Below, piece after piece: positions 10,620 through 19,581 of a DNA stretch of 64,000 nt. The notes under the pieces were generated by a model that saw only the letters and a program-made list of their open reading frames with translations, was not told where the DNA came from and did not search any database. The stretch spans positions 23,894-87,893 of the forward strand of contig JAPYPR010000010.1 of assembly GCA_029937545.1 (NCBI GenBank), given 5' to 3'. Source of the DNA: Erythrobacter sp. (GTDB lineage: Bacteria > Pseudomonadota > Alphaproteobacteria > Sphingomonadales > Sphingomonadaceae). The translations under genes and the position numbers were made by a program. How positions within the stretch are numbered: the stretch's first letter is position 1; the number at the start of each line of letters is the position of its first letter.

Positions 10620-11006
10620 ATGACGAAACTGCTTCTCGCCGCCGGCCTTGCCCTCGCATCGCTCCCGCTCGCCGCGCAGGATGCGCCTGCCCCTGCCGAG
10701 GCTGCGCTGCCCACACTCTCGCTCGAACAGCGCAGCAGCCTGCGCTGCGGTGTCGCCTTCGGGCTGATCGCCAAGGGTCAGGCGGAAGGCGATGCGCGCG
10801 CTGCTTCCTATCCCGCGATGGAGCCCCGCGGGCGCGAATTCTTCGTGCGCACCATGGCCGGGCTGATGGACGATCACGACCTCACCCGCGAACAGGCGAA
10901 CGAGCTGGCCTTCGAGACCACGATGACGCTGATGAACGAGGGGCTGGAAGCGCGCGAAGCGATGATGCCCAATTGCCTGCTGCTGCTGGAAGCTTCGGGC
11001 GTCTGA
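10620..11006 (+). CDS. Small exported protein of unknown function
   Basis: A 128-residue protein with a clear Sec signal peptide ([20 protein letters not shown], cleavage expected near residue 20). The mature part is acidic and helical with two Cys residues (SLRCGVAFG and PNCLLLLE) that could form a disulfide, and a repeated Met-rich [17 protein letters not shown] segment. I do not recognise a family. It is divergent from the alcohol dehydrogenase gene and followed 60 bases later by another small exported protein, so the two may form a pair. Envelope localisation is the only functional inference. Confidence 0.75.
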   Translation: MTKLLLAAGLALASLPLAAQDAPAPAEAALPTLSLEQRSSLRCGVAFGLIAKGQAEGDARAASYPAMEPRGREFFVRTMAGLMDDHDLTREQANELAFETTMTLMNEGLEAREAMMPNCLLLLEASGV

Positions 11007-11066
11007 GCCCGTTCATGGCAGACTCAGCGCAAATCCGGTAGAAGCCGCGCGACGTAATTTCGGGGA

Positions 11067-11516
11067 ATGACCATGCGTAACGCCATCCTGCCTCTTGCCG
11101 CCGCGCTCGCGGTGACTGCCGCGCCTGCTGCCGCGCAGGACTACGACGCGCCGGACGTGGATGCTGCGCCCGAAACCCTGCCGCTTGCCGATATGGCGGA
11201 GGAGATGCGCGATCCCGAGCGGCAGCGCGACATGGCGCTGATGCTCCAGACCATGACCGAAGTGCTGCTCGACCTGCCGATCGCTCCGCTGGCCAAGGCC
11301 GCAGCCGATATGGCGGGGGAGAAGGCCGAGGAAATCGATCCCGATCTTACCCTGCGCAAGGTCGCGCCCGATGCGGGCCGACTGAGCGAGGAAGTCGCCG
11401 TGGTTGTCCCGCGCGCGATGCAGGCGATGGGCGGGCTTGCCGAGGGGCTGTCCGACATGACGCCGGCCTTGCGCGACATGGCCCGCCGGATGCGTGAAGC
11501 GCTGTCGAAAGACTAA
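11067..11516 (+). CDS. Small exported protein of unknown function
   Basis: A 149-residue protein with signal peptide (MTMRNAILPLAAALAVTAAPAAAQ). The mature chain is acidic, then helical, with many Met and Ala residues and heptad-like spacing in PLADMAEEMRDPERQRDMAL and LSDMTPALRDMARRMREAL, suggesting an alpha-helical periplasmic protein. No family recognised. GGGGA six to seven bases before ATG 11067 is a fair ribosome binding site. It lies 60 bases after a similarly sized exported protein in the same orientation. Confidence 0.72.
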   Translation: MTMRNAILPLAAALAVTAAPAAAQDYDAPDVDAAPETLPLADMAEEMRDPERQRDMALMLQTMTEVLLDLPIAPLAKAAADMAGEKAEEIDPDLTLRKVAPDAGRLSEEVAVVVPRAMQAMGGLAEGLSDMTPALRDMARRMREALSKD

Positions 11517-11588
11517 GCCTTCACCGATCCACTGGAATTTTAGCGCCTTCTCGCGCCGCCGTGGTGGACGCGCGACTCGCACTGGTGC

Positions 11589-12275
11589 ATGAGCGGGGAA
11601 CCGATGTGGCAGCTTTACCAGTTCCCCCTGTGTCCCTTCAGTCGCAAGCTGCGCCTGCTCATGAGCGAGAAGAACGTCGCCTATGAGCTGGTGCGCGAGA
11701 ACCCGTGGGAAGGGCGCGACGAGTTCTGGCAGCTGAACCCGGCGGGCCGCACGCCCGTGCTCCACGATCCCGACCGCCGCATCGCGCTAGCCGACAGCCG
11801 CGCGATCTGCGAGCTGCTGGAGGAAACGGTCGACCGCAATCCGATGATCAACGGATCGGCGCTGCAACGCGCGGAGATCCGCCGGCTGGTCGCGCTGTTC
11901 GACGAGAACCTCTATGCCGACGTGACCGCGCCCGCGCTGCACGAGAAGATGAAGAAGCGCCTCGTCCTGCGCCAGTCGCCCGATGCGCAGGTGCTGCGCC
12001 AAATGGGCCGCCTGCTGCACGGCCACCTCGACTATATCGACTGGCTGGTGGACACGCGCCAATGGCTCGCGGGGCCGACGCTGAGCTTGGCCGATCTTGC
12101 CTGCGCGGCGCAACTTTCGGTGGTGGAATATCTCGGCGCGATGGACTGGAAGGGCCACGAACAGGCGCACGACTGGTATATGGTCATCAAGAGCCGCCCG
12201 AGCTTTCGCCCGCTGCTGGCAGAGAAGATGGAAGGCCTGCCCCCGCCGCGGGAGTATGCGGCGTTGGACCTTTAG
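11589..12275 (+). CDS. fzlA: GST-fold FtsZ-binding protein FzlA
   Basis: A 228-residue glutathione-S-transferase-like protein. The N-terminal thioredoxin-like domain reads LYQFPLCPFSRKLRLLMSEK, VRENPWEGRDEFWQLNPAG and SRAICELLEE; the C-terminal helical domain carries LVALFDENLYADVTAPALHEK, WLAGPTLSLADLACAAQLSVV, MDWKGHEQAHDWYMVIKSRP and ends LPPPREYAALDL. In Caulobacter, FzlA is an FtsZ-binding, catalytically atypical GST homologue needed for constriction, and its conserved C-terminal tail matters for function; this protein matches that pattern as I recall it. ATG 11604 (MWQLYQF) is an alternative start. A plain GST remains possible, but the C-terminus favours FzlA. Confidence 0.82.
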   Translation: MSGEPMWQLYQFPLCPFSRKLRLLMSEKNVAYELVRENPWEGRDEFWQLNPAGRTPVLHDPDRRIALADSRAICELLEETVDRNPMINGSALQRAEIRRLVALFDENLYADVTAPALHEKMKKRLVLRQSPDAQVLRQMGRLLHGHLDYIDWLVDTRQWLAGPTLSLADLACAAQLSVVEYLGAMDWKGHEQAHDWYMVIKSRPSFRPLLAEKMEGLPPPREYAALDL

Positions 12276-12346
12276 CCGGGTTCTGGATTGTCATTCACCT
12301 TGGAGTTCGCAAAGCCGGGGTGGTCTTCAAATTTCCCCGTTTCGAT

Positions 12347-12763
12347 TCAGGTCCAATAATCCTGAACATTCGTCCATGCCTCTTTTGATGCTGGTCCCAA
12401 CCACGGAACAAAATCCGAAGGTCGGGTAGAATTGTAGCGGACGGTAGCGGTCAAATCCTCGAGAAGTCCGATCACCGCAGCTTCGGAGACGTAGTGCTCG
12501 CCTCGCTCGACCCAGTCCTCCACCACGCCAAAAATGGCGGGGAAACCGCTGGTTTCTCCTCGCTCAAGCATGGCGATCAGGTGATTGGCGAGTTCGCTGA
12601 GCGCAAGATAGTGTGGGAGATCTGCTTCCGTTGCGTCCTCAAGCTCTATTGGCTCGCTTTCCCACTCTTCCACGAAGTCTTGCGACGCCGGTTTGAAGCT
12701 CGGGCAGGCTTCGAGCATGGCATCCATGAAATCGGCTTTCGTGATGGGTGGCGGGGTGTTCAT
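12347..12763 (-). CDS. DUF7674-like protein
   Basis: A 138-residue soluble protein. It reads FVEEWESEPIELEDATEADL, then LPHYLALSELANHLIAMLERGET, FPAIFGVVEDWVERGEHYVSEAAVIGLLEDL and a C-terminal PSDFVPWLGPASKEAW, a pattern I associate with DUF7674 proteins, often found as small stand-alone or immunity-type genes. Its codon use is less GC-biased than its neighbours, so it may be acquired. No toxin gene is visible beside it. Function unknown. Confidence 0.7.
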   Translation of the reverse strand: MNTPPPITKADFMDAMLEACPSFKPASQDFVEEWESEPIELEDATEADLPHYLALSELANHLIAMLERGETSGFPAIFGVVEDWVERGEHYVSEAAVIGLLEDLTATVRYNSTRPSDFVPWLGPASKEAWTNVQDYWT

Positions 12764-12825
12764 GCGCCAGCGCTACGGAGACCCTCGCTGGGTTGCAATG
12801 GAAAGCGGATTGCGAAGGGATTTCG

Positions 12826-13641
12826 CTACCTCTGACAAACCGGGCAGAACCACGTGCTCCGCCCGCCCTGCACGATGCGCCGGATCGTGCCGCCGTCCTC
12901 GTGGTGGCAGGGCTCGCCTTCGCGGCCGTAGACGTGGAAGCGGGTGGCGAAATAGCCGAGGTTGCCGTCGGGCTGGGCGAAATCGCGCAGGGTGGAGCCG
13001 CCGTCACGGATCGACTGTTCGAGCACCTCGCGGATCGCGGGGACGAGACGGCGCAGTTGCGGCATGGTCACCTTGCCGCCGGCCTTGCGCGGGCTGATCC
13101 CACTGCGCCACAGCGCCTCGCAGACATAGATATTGCCCAGCCCCGCGACGATCCGCTGGTCGAGCAGCAGCAGTTTGATCGCCTGCTTGCGCCCGCGCGT
13201 CGCCTCGCGCAGGTGCTCTGCTGTGAGGGCGTCGCCCAGCGGCTCCGGCCCCAGCGCGGCGAAGGGCTTCCACACCGCCAGCTCGCCATTGGTCATCAGG
13301 TCGACTGAGCCGAACCGGCGCGGATCGTTGAGCGCAAAGCGGTTGCGCGCGGTCTCGAGGATCAGGTGATCGTGCTTGTCGGCATCCTCCGGATCGATCC
13401 GCCAACGCCCGCTCATGCCGAGGTGGAACACCATCGCATGATCGCGGCTGGTGTGGATCAGCCCGTATTTCGCCCGGCGCGCGAGATGCGTGACGCTCGC
13501 CCCGGTCAGCGCCTGCACCAGACCGGCGGGGAAGGGGCGGCGCATGTCGGGCCGGTTGATCGTGACGCGGGTGATTGTCTCGCCCTCGAGGAACCTCGCG
13601 AGCCCGCGGACGGTGGTTTCGACTTCGGGGAGTTCGGGCAT
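12826..13641 (-). CDS. mutM: Formamidopyrimidine-DNA glycosylase (MutM)
   Basis: A 271-residue base-excision repair glycosylase/AP lyase acting on 8-oxoguanine and formamidopyrimidines. Start ATG 13641 gives the obligatory N-terminal MPELPEVETTVRGL, in which Pro2 is the catalytic nucleophile and Glu3 assists. Further hallmarks: HLGMSGRWRI, NDPRRFGSVDL, LLLDQRIVAGLGNIYVCEALW (helix-two-turn-helix) and the C-terminal zinc-finger region. The finger is unusual: the first CxxC pair reads CHHE (GEPCHHEDGG) while the second pair, CPVC, is intact. It is divergent from ubiE with a large palindrome in between. Confidence 0.95.
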   Translation of the reverse strand: MPELPEVETTVRGLARFLEGETITRVTINRPDMRRPFPAGLVQALTGASVTHLARRAKYGLIHTSRDHAMVFHLGMSGRWRIDPEDADKHDHLILETARNRFALNDPRRFGSVDLMTNGELAVWKPFAALGPEPLGDALTAEHLREATRGRKQAIKLLLLDQRIVAGLGNIYVCEALWRSGISPRKAGGKVTMPQLRRLVPAIREVLEQSIRDGGSTLRDFAQPDGNLGYFATRFHVYGREGEPCHHEDGGTIRRIVQGGRSTWFCPVCQR

Positions 13642-13671
13642 GGTAGGGGTCGAGTAACAGGGGGGTGGTGC

Positions 13672-13840
13672 GGCGTCTATGAGTTGGTTTTCTGCGTGCG
13701 GAAAGCGCATCCGCGCTTTCCTTGTGGCTGTTCCGTCCCACGCCCCCTCCCGGCCACCCAATCAGTATAATGCCATGGGTGGTCGGGAGGGGGCGTGGGA
13801 CGGAACAGGGCGCAGCGACCAAAGGGAGCGGATAGACGCC
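13672..13840. repeat. Composite palindromic element, copy 1
   Basis: Nested inverted repeats between mutM and ubiE. The core is two 33-base arms (13728-13760 and 13776-13808), differing at one base, around a 15-base loop containing TATAAT. Left of it is a small hairpin unit, GTGCG (13696-13700), stem GAAAGCGC, loop ATCC, stem GCGCTTTC, then CTTGTGGCT. The outermost arms are GGCGTCTAT (13672-13680) and ATAGACGCC (13832-13840). A related element lies at 61894-62090. Folded RNA or cruciform structure is expected. Confidence 0.85.
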
Positions 13841-13869
13841 ACTAAAACTTCCCCCTAAAGCCCACCCCC

Positions 13870-14601
13870 ATGACCGACACCGTTTCCTTCGGCTACGAAG
13901 ACATCGACGCGACCGAGAAGACCGGCCGCGTGGGCGAGGTTTTCTCCAGCGTCGCCGCCAAATACGACATCATGAACGATGCCATGTCGGGCGGCATGCA
14001 CCGGCTCTGGAAGAACCGTTTCGTTGCCCGCGTGAAACCGCAGGAGGGCGAGGCGATCCTCGACATGGCGGGCGGGACGGGTGACATCGCCTTCCGCCTG
14101 GCCGAGCGCGGCGCGAGCGTGACGGTGAGCGACATCAACCAGGACATGCTCGATGTCGGCATCGAACGCGCGATGGAGCGCGGGATCGACGGATTGGTCT
14201 GGAGCCGCCAGAACGCCGAAGAACTGACCTTCTCCAGCCGCATCTTCGACGCCTATACCATCGCCTTCGGCATCCGGAACGTGACCCATATCGACAAGGC
14301 CCTGCGCGAGGCGCACCGTGTGCTGAAGTTCGGCGGGCGGTTCTTCTGCCTCGAATTCAGCCAGACCGACTGGCCGGGCTTCAAGGACATTTACGACCTT
14401 TATTCGCATAAGGTCATGCCGCAGATCGGCAAGGCGATCGCCAATGACGAGGACAGCTACCGCTATCTTGCCGAATCGATTCGCCGCTTTCCGAAGCCCG
14501 CCGAATTCGAAGCGATGATACGCGATGCGGGGTTCGAGAATACGCGCGTGGAATCGATCCTCGGCGGGGCAGTCAACATCCATACGGGGTGGAAGGTTTA
14601 G
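13870..14601 (+). CDS. ubiE: Demethylmenaquinone/ubiquinone C-methyltransferase UbiE
   Basis: A 243-residue SAM-dependent C-methyltransferase of ubiquinone synthesis. It shows VGEVFSSVAAKYDIMNDAMSGGMHRLWK near the N-terminus (UbiE signature 1), the SAM motif ILDMAGGTGDIAFRL, the FDAYTIAFGIRNVTHIDKAL signature 2, and GGRFFCLEFS. Length matches the family. It is followed by ubiB two bases after its stop, the standard ubiE-ubiB order of alphaproteobacteria. Confidence 0.97.
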   Translation: MTDTVSFGYEDIDATEKTGRVGEVFSSVAAKYDIMNDAMSGGMHRLWKNRFVARVKPQEGEAILDMAGGTGDIAFRLAERGASVTVSDINQDMLDVGIERAMERGIDGLVWSRQNAEELTFSSRIFDAYTIAFGIRNVTHIDKALREAHRVLKFGGRFFCLEFSQTDWPGFKDIYDLYSHKVMPQIGKAIANDEDSYRYLAESIRRFPKPAEFEAMIRDAGFENTRVESILGGAVNIHTGWKV

Positions 14602-14603
14602 GG

Positions 14604-16166
14604 GTGGCGAGACCGCTCACTCACATTCTCCGGCTGGGCAAGTGGGCGCGCATCCTTGCGCGGCACGGCGCGCTGCGTGGGATCCAGAACGATCCTAATA
14701 CTCCGGTTCCGGTCAAGCGCCTGATCGGTATCTTCAGCATCGGCACGATGAAGTCGCGCGAGCCGGACTACGCCGGGGCCTTCCGCGAGATCGGCCCGGC
14801 CGCAATCAAGCTCGGCCAGACGCTTGCCACGCGGCCCGATCTCGTCGGCGAAGATGCGGCGCGTAACCTGCTCAAGCTGCAGGACGACCTGCCGCCGGTC
14901 GACTTCGAATTGATCCGCCAGAGCATCGAGTCAAGCTTCGAACAGCCGCTCGAGAACCTCTATGCCGAGTTCGACCCCGCGCCCGTCGGCGCCGCCTCCA
15001 TCGCGCAGGTCCACCGTGCGGTCACCACCGAAGGTCGGCAGGTCGCGGTCAAGGTCCTGCGCCCCGGCGTGCGCGAGCGGTTCGCCAAGGATATCGCGAC
15101 CTATGAGTGGGCCGCCGCCCATCTCGAAAGCTTCGGCGGAGAGGCCGCGCGCCTGCGCCCGCGCCTCGTCATCGCCAATTTCAAGCGCTGGACCAATCGC
15201 GAACTCGACCTGCGGCGCGAGGCGGCCAGCGCCTCCGAACTGGCCGAGCACATGGTCGGCACCGAGGGCTACGAAATTCCCGGCATCGACTGGGACCGTA
15301 CCAATGGCCGGGTGATGACGGTCGATTGGATCGACGGCGTCAAGATCAGCGATACAGAGGCGATCCGTGCGGCAGGCCACGATGTGAACGAGCTGGCCAG
15401 CCGCCTTGTGCTTGCCTTCCTGAAGCAGGCCATCGCCGCCGGATTCTTCCACGCCGATATGCACCAGGGGAACCTGTTCGTGAAGCCGGACGGGACGATC
15501 GCCGCGATCGATTTCGGCATCATGGGCCGGATCGATCGGCAGGCACGCACGTGGCTGGCGGAGATCCTCTACGGCCTGACGACCGGCAATTACCGCCGTG
15601 TCGCCGAAATCCATTTCGAAGCGCAATATGTGCCGAGCTATCACGATGTCGACGAGTTCGCGACGGCGCTTCGGGCGGTGGGCGAGCCGATGCGCGGCAA
15701 GCCGGTGAGCGAGTTGTCCGTCGGCCAGATGCTCGACGGGCTGTTCGCCATTACGCGCGATTTCGACATGCAGACCCAGCCGCACCTGCTGCTGTTGCAG
15801 AAGACCATGGTGATGGTCGAAGGCATCGCGACACAGCTCAATCCCGGCATCAATATGTGGGACACCAGCGCGCCCTATGTCCGCAGCTGGATCCGCGACG
15901 AGCTAGGTCCGGAAGCCGCCATTGCCGACCGTATCCGCACCGACACCGAAACGCTGCTGCGCATCCCCGACCTCGTGCGCCGGATCGAGGACCGTTTCCC
16001 GCCCAAGGGCGGCGCGCCCGAACCGCCGCCGCTGCCCGACATCGAATTGATGTGGGAAAGGCGCGAACGCAAAGAGCGCGGACGCGGCTGGCTGGGTTAT
16101 GTGCTGGCGGCACTCGGAGGGGGTCTGGCTGCATGGGCGGCAGTGACGCAGGGATGGATCGGCTGA
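14604..16166 (+). CDS. ubiB: Ubiquinone biosynthesis atypical kinase UbiB
   Basis: A 520-residue ABC1/ADCK-family protein needed for ubiquinone biosynthesis; members have atypical kinase/ATPase folds. Visible are the KxGQ-type motif AAIKLGQTLATRPDL near the N-terminus, AAAS-type loop PVGAASIAQVHRA with VAVKVLRPGV (nucleotide-binding Lys), FHADMHQGNLFV catalytic loop and IDFGIMGRID (DFG equivalent). The C-terminal tail has a predicted membrane helix (WLGYVLAALGGGLAAWAAVT). GTG 14604 is chosen because GGAAGG lies upstream at suitable distance; a GTG at 14589 is possible. It overlaps the next gene by 13 bases. Confidence 0.95.
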   Translation: MARPLTHILRLGKWARILARHGALRGIQNDPNTPVPVKRLIGIFSIGTMKSREPDYAGAFREIGPAAIKLGQTLATRPDLVGEDAARNLLKLQDDLPPVDFELIRQSIESSFEQPLENLYAEFDPAPVGAASIAQVHRAVTTEGRQVAVKVLRPGVRERFAKDIATYEWAAAHLESFGGEAARLRPRLVIANFKRWTNRELDLRREAASASELAEHMVGTEGYEIPGIDWDRTNGRVMTVDWIDGVKISDTEAIRAAGHDVNELASRLVLAFLKQAIAAGFFHADMHQGNLFVKPDGTIAAIDFGIMGRIDRQARTWLAEILYGLTTGNYRRVAEIHFEAQYVPSYHDVDEFATALRAVGEPMRGKPVSELSVGQMLDGLFAITRDFDMQTQPHLLLLQKTMVMVEGIATQLNPGINMWDTSAPYVRSWIRDELGPEAAIADRIRTDTETLLRIPDLVRRIEDRFPPKGGAPEPPPLPDIELMWERRERKERGRGWLGYVLAALGGGLAAWAAVTQGWIG

Positions 16167-17272
16167 CGGACGGCGCAGCGGCGCCCACATGGGACCGCTT
16201 CGCGCATTGGAGCGCGTGGCCCGCCCGCGTGCTGCTGGTGGTGGTGGCCATGCTGCTTGTGCTGGCCGCGCTGACCCCGCTGACCGCCCGGATGGATGGT
16301 ACGCCGGCGGATGTGCCGGAAATGGCGCTGCCGGGAGACAGCGCACCCGCCAACGACGCTGCGAAGCGGGACGAAGATCTTGCCTTCTACGATCGCATAA
16401 TCGAGCGGATCGAGGGCGGCGAGAACTATTACGATTTCGTGGTCGAGGAGCAGCGCGCGCGCGACTACCCGGTGCGCCCCGGCGCCACCGTGCGCCTGCC
16501 GACGCTTGCCTATATCCATGCCTGGCTGGGCGAGCCTGGGATGATTGCGTTGTCGATCGCACTGATGCTCGCCTGCATCTGGGCCTGGTGGCGCAGGTTG
16601 GGGGACGAGCCGGGCGGCAGCCGGATGCAGCGGATCGGCGCGGCGCTGATGTTCATGGGCGGCTCTCTCGGGCTCAACCGCTCCTATTTCGTGCTGCACG
16701 AACTTTGGGCCGGGATGCTGGTTGCGCTGGCCTTCGGGCTGCATCGCCCGGGGAGATGGGGCCGGGCGCTGGCCGTGGCTGCGCTGGCGCTCGCCATTCG
16801 CGAGCATGTGCTGCCCTTCGTGCTATTGCTGGGCGCGATGGCGGCGTGGCGGCGGGACTGGAAAGAAGCCGCGGCTTGGGCGGCGCTGGTCGCGGTGTTC
16901 TTTGCAGCGATGGCGTGGCACCTTGCGCAGGTGAACCCGCAGGTCCTCCCGAGCGATCCGGAAAGCCCTGACTGGCTCGTTCTGCGCGGTCTCTCCGGCT
17001 GGCTCGGCAATATCGTGTTGAGCTCCAATCTGCGCTTCCTGCCGCATGAGCTTGCAGGGCCGATCGTGCTGCTGATGGCGCTTGGCTGGGCGGGGTGGAA
17101 ATCGTCCGCCGGGACGACAGGGACGTTCCTCTATCTCGGCTATGGCCTCGCCTTCATGCTGGCTGGCCGGGCGAACAATTTCTACTGGGGCGCAGTCGTC
17201 GCCCCGGCCATGTTCGTCGGGCTTGCGTTCTTGCCGATGGCGCTTCGCTCGCTCGTCAGATCGGCGCGCTGA
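16154..17272 (+). CDS. Polytopic membrane protein, possibly GT-C glycosyltransferase-like
   Basis: A 372-residue integral membrane protein beginning inside the ubiB 3' end (ATG 16154; ATG 16133 also in frame). One N-terminal membrane helix (VLLVVVAMLLVLAALTPL) is followed by a ~90-residue extracytoplasmic loop with DLAFYDRIIERIEGGENYYD, YPVRPGATVRLPTLAYI, then at least seven more hydrophobic helices. An acidic first loop after TM1 and this TM layout resemble GT-C glycosyltransferases that use polyprenyl-phosphate sugars, but I see no decisive motif. Position behind ubiB suggests co-transcription, not shared function. Confidence 0.7.
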   Translation: MDRLTDGAAAPTWDRFAHWSAWPARVLLVVVAMLLVLAALTPLTARMDGTPADVPEMALPGDSAPANDAAKRDEDLAFYDRIIERIEGGENYYDFVVEEQRARDYPVRPGATVRLPTLAYIHAWLGEPGMIALSIALMLACIWAWWRRLGDEPGGSRMQRIGAALMFMGGSLGLNRSYFVLHELWAGMLVALAFGLHRPGRWGRALAVAALALAIREHVLPFVLLLGAMAAWRRDWKEAAAWAALVAVFFAAMAWHLAQVNPQVLPSDPESPDWLVLRGLSGWLGNIVLSSNLRFLPHELAGPIVLLMALGWAGWKSSAGTTGTFLYLGYGLAFMLAGRANNFYWGAVVAPAMFVGLAFLPMALRSLVRSAR

Positions 17273-17278
17273 GCCGCC

Positions 17279-17668
17279 TCAGGTCGAAAGTTTCGGCCAG
17301 CCCCACAGCTTTATCGCATAGGCGAGCACGGCGATGTGCAGCGCCTCGACCCCCATCGGCACCATCCAGCCGTCGTACGGCCCCTCGATCACGAGATTGA
17401 TGAAGCGGCCGGTGAAGGCGATCAGGAACAGACCGAGCGCAGGCAGCAGCACATCGCCGCGCCGCCGCCAGGCGCCCCAGCCCATCGACAATGCGCTGAT
17501 ATAGAAGAAGGCGGTCATGTCTCCGCGCAGGGTCGAGCTGCCATGCGTGCTCGCCACCGACAGACCGAAATCCGCGCCCGATGTGGCCGGATTCACCAGA
17601 AAACCCGTGCCGATCACCAGATCGATAATCGCCAGTATCAGGATGATTGCGCTCAGGATGACATGCAT
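17279..17668 (-). CDS. Small multi-pass membrane protein of unknown function
   Basis: A 129-residue protein with about four membrane helices: HVILSAIILILAIIDLVIGTG, FFYISALSMGWGAW, VLLPALGLFLIAF and VEALHIAVLAYAIKLWGW. Start ATG 17668 is preferred over 17698 because GGAGGGG precedes it. Family not recognised. It converges with the preceding membrane-protein gene with only six bases between the stops. Confidence 0.68.
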   Translation of the reverse strand: MHVILSAIILILAIIDLVIGTGFLVNPATSGADFGLSVASTHGSSTLRGDMTAFFYISALSMGWGAWRRRGDVLLPALGLFLIAFTGRFINLVIEGPYDGWMVPMGVEALHIAVLAYAIKLWGWPKLST

Positions 17669-17759
17669 CGGCCCCTCCGTTTCCCCTTTCTTTACCATAG
17701 GCGGCTACGCGTAATCCCGCAATCCGCCCGCGCTGCGCGCTGGCCATGACGAACGGGGG

Positions 17760-17773
17760 GCGCTAGCTAGCGC
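17760..17773. promoter_or_regulatory. Perfect 14-bp palindrome upstream of coaBC
   Basis: GCGCTAGCTAGCGC is exactly self-complementary and lies 12 bases before the ATG at 17785. It could be an operator or simply chance in GC-rich DNA; no known regulator is matched. Confidence 0.25.
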
Positions 17774-17784
17774 TTGATGACACG

Positions 17785-19581
17785 ATGGGAATGCATTCGC
17801 CGATCCGCGCCCACGCAGGCGCGAGCCAAGCAAGCGTGCGGGATGCCGACGTGAGCGGCCCGCACATCCTGCTCGTGATCGGGGGCGGTATCGCCGCCTA
17901 CAAATCCTGCGAACTGGTACGCATGATCCGCAAGGCGGGCGGCAAGGTGACCTGCGTACTGACCGACGGCGGCCAGCAATTCGTCACCCCCATGGCGCTC
18001 GCCGCATTGAGCGAGAACAAGGTCTATACCTCGCTCTTCGATCTCAAGGACGAGGTCGAGATGGGCCATATCCAGCTGAGCCGCGAGGCCGACCTGGTGG
18101 TCGTGTGCCCGGCGACGGCGGATTTGCTCGCCAAGATGGCTGCCGGCATTGCCGACGATCTGGCGACCACACTGATCCTCGCGACCGACAAGCCGGTGCT
18201 GACCGTGCCCGCGATGAACGTGCGGATGTGGGAGCATTCGGCGACCCAGCGCAATGCCGACTGGCTCCGCCAGGCCGGTGTCGCGGTGATGGATCCGGAC
18301 GAGGGCGCGATGGCTTGCGGCGAATTCGGCCCGGGTCGCCTGCCGGAGCCTGCCGCGATCCTTGCGCGGATCGCGGAGGAGCTCGACCTCGATATCGATG
18401 TGCCCGAGCTGCCCGCGCCTGCCGCTGCGCAGCTTGCTGCGCCGGTCGAGGACGAGATTCCCGACGACGACGAGGCAGAGGGCGATATTTTCGAAGCGCT
18501 CGAACCCGAGGCAGAGGAAGAGATCGAAACGAACGGTGGCGGCCTCGGCGGCTTGCTGTCGATGATCATCCCGCGCAGCACCAAGCAGCGCAGCCATGAG
18601 GAAATCGAGGAAGAATTCGCAGCGGAGCCGGAGGACGAACCGGTCGCCGAAGAGGAGTTGCTGGAAGAGCTTCCCGAAGAGGACATCGCCTTCGATCCCG
18701 GGGCTGCGTCGTCGCTGCTCGCCAGCAAGGGCGGAGCCTCGGCAGCGCCGCCGATCGATGTGCAGGCGCTCAATCATACTGTTGCACGGCAAGACATGCG
18801 GTCGGCCCCGCAGCCGCTCGAAGCGAAGGGCGAAAGCGTCTCGGTCAGCTTCGACGAATCGCCGCTGGCCGGTCAGGCTGCCTTCGATCCCGATCCCGAA
18901 CATCGCCCGCTCTATGGCAAGCATGTGCTCGTCACTGCCGGCCCGACGCGCGAGCCGATCGATCCGGTGCGTTATATCGCCAACCGGTCGAGCGGGAAGC
19001 AGGGCTTCGCCATTGCTGCCATGGCCGCCGCCGCAGGCGCGCGCGTCACGCTGGTGACCGGACCTGTGCACCTGCCGACGCCCATCGGAGTCGACCGCGT
19101 GGATGTCGAAACCGCCGAAGACATGGCAGAGGAGGTTCGCCGCGCCCTTCCTGCGGATGCCGCTTTCATGGTGGCCGCAGTCGCCGACTGGAAGAGTCGC
19201 AGCGTCGCGACCGAGAAGATGAAGAAGCGCGGCAGCGCGCCGCCCGCGCTGATCCTCGCCGAAAACCCCGATATCCTCGCCAGCGTGGCCGCCGGGCGCA
19301 GGCGCCCCCCCCTGCTGGTCGGCTTCGCCGCCGAGACCGAGAACGTTGTCGAGAACGCCAAGTCCAAGCGCAAGCGCAAGGGCGCCGACTGGATCATCGC
19401 CAACAACGTCAGCTTCTCCGAAGGCGAGAGCGTGATGGGCGGCGACATGAACCAGGTCCATGTCGTCACCTCCAGCGGTGTGGAAAGCCTGCCCGAAATG
19501 CCCAAGGAAGAGGTTGCGCGCGAGCTTGTCCGCATGGCAGCAGAAGCCCTCAATCGAGAGGGTGACGAGGACAATGACTGA
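17785..19581 (+). CDS. coaBC: Bifunctional phosphopantothenoylcysteine decarboxylase / synthetase with extended linker
   Basis: A 598-residue CoaBC, about 200 residues longer than usual. The CoaC half (residues ~25-200) has [13 protein letters not shown], the catalytic His in [15 protein letters not shown] with its Asn, and [14 protein letters not shown] with its Cys. The CoaB half (~375 on) has [38 protein letters not shown] and NPDILA. Between them are ~175 residues very rich in Glu/Asp and Ala, with a [20 protein letters not shown] insert. The enzyme turns 4-phosphopantothenate and Cys into 4-phosphopantetheine. GTG 17851 (VSGPHILL) is a plausible alternative start. It overlaps dut by eight bases. 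Confidence 0.95.
   Translation: MGMHSPIRAHAGASQASVRDADVSGPHILLVIGGGIAAYKSCELVRMIRKAGGKVTCVLTDGGQQFVTPMALAALSENKVYTSLFDLKDEVEMGHIQLSREADLVVVCPATADLLAKMAAGIADDLATTLILATDKPVLTVPAMNVRMWEHSATQRNADWLRQAGVAVMDPDEGAMACGEFGPGRLPEPAAILARIAEELDLDIDVPELPAPAAAQLAAPVEDEIPDDDEAEGDIFEALEPEAEEEIETNGGGLGGLLSMIIPRSTKQRSHEEIEEEFAAEPEDEPVAEEELLEELPEEDIAFDPGAASSLLASKGGASAAPPIDVQALNHTVARQDMRSAPQPLEAKGESVSVSFDESPLAGQAAFDPDPEHRPLYGKHVLVTAGPTREPIDPVRYIANRSSGKQGFAIAAMAAAAGARVTLVTGPVHLPTPIGVDRVDVETAEDMAEEVRRALPADAAFMVAAVADWKSRSVATEKMKKRGSAPPALILAENPDILASVAAGRRRPPLLVGFAAETENVVENAKSKRKRKGADWIIANNVSFSEGESVMGGDMNQVHVVTSSGVESLPEMPKEEVARELVRMAAEALNREGDEDND

Noticed and set aside
15107..16153. In-frame extension before the membrane-protein start at 16154
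   Set aside because: Arg/Pro-rich translation of the ubiB second frame; the hydrophobic protein only begins near 16154.
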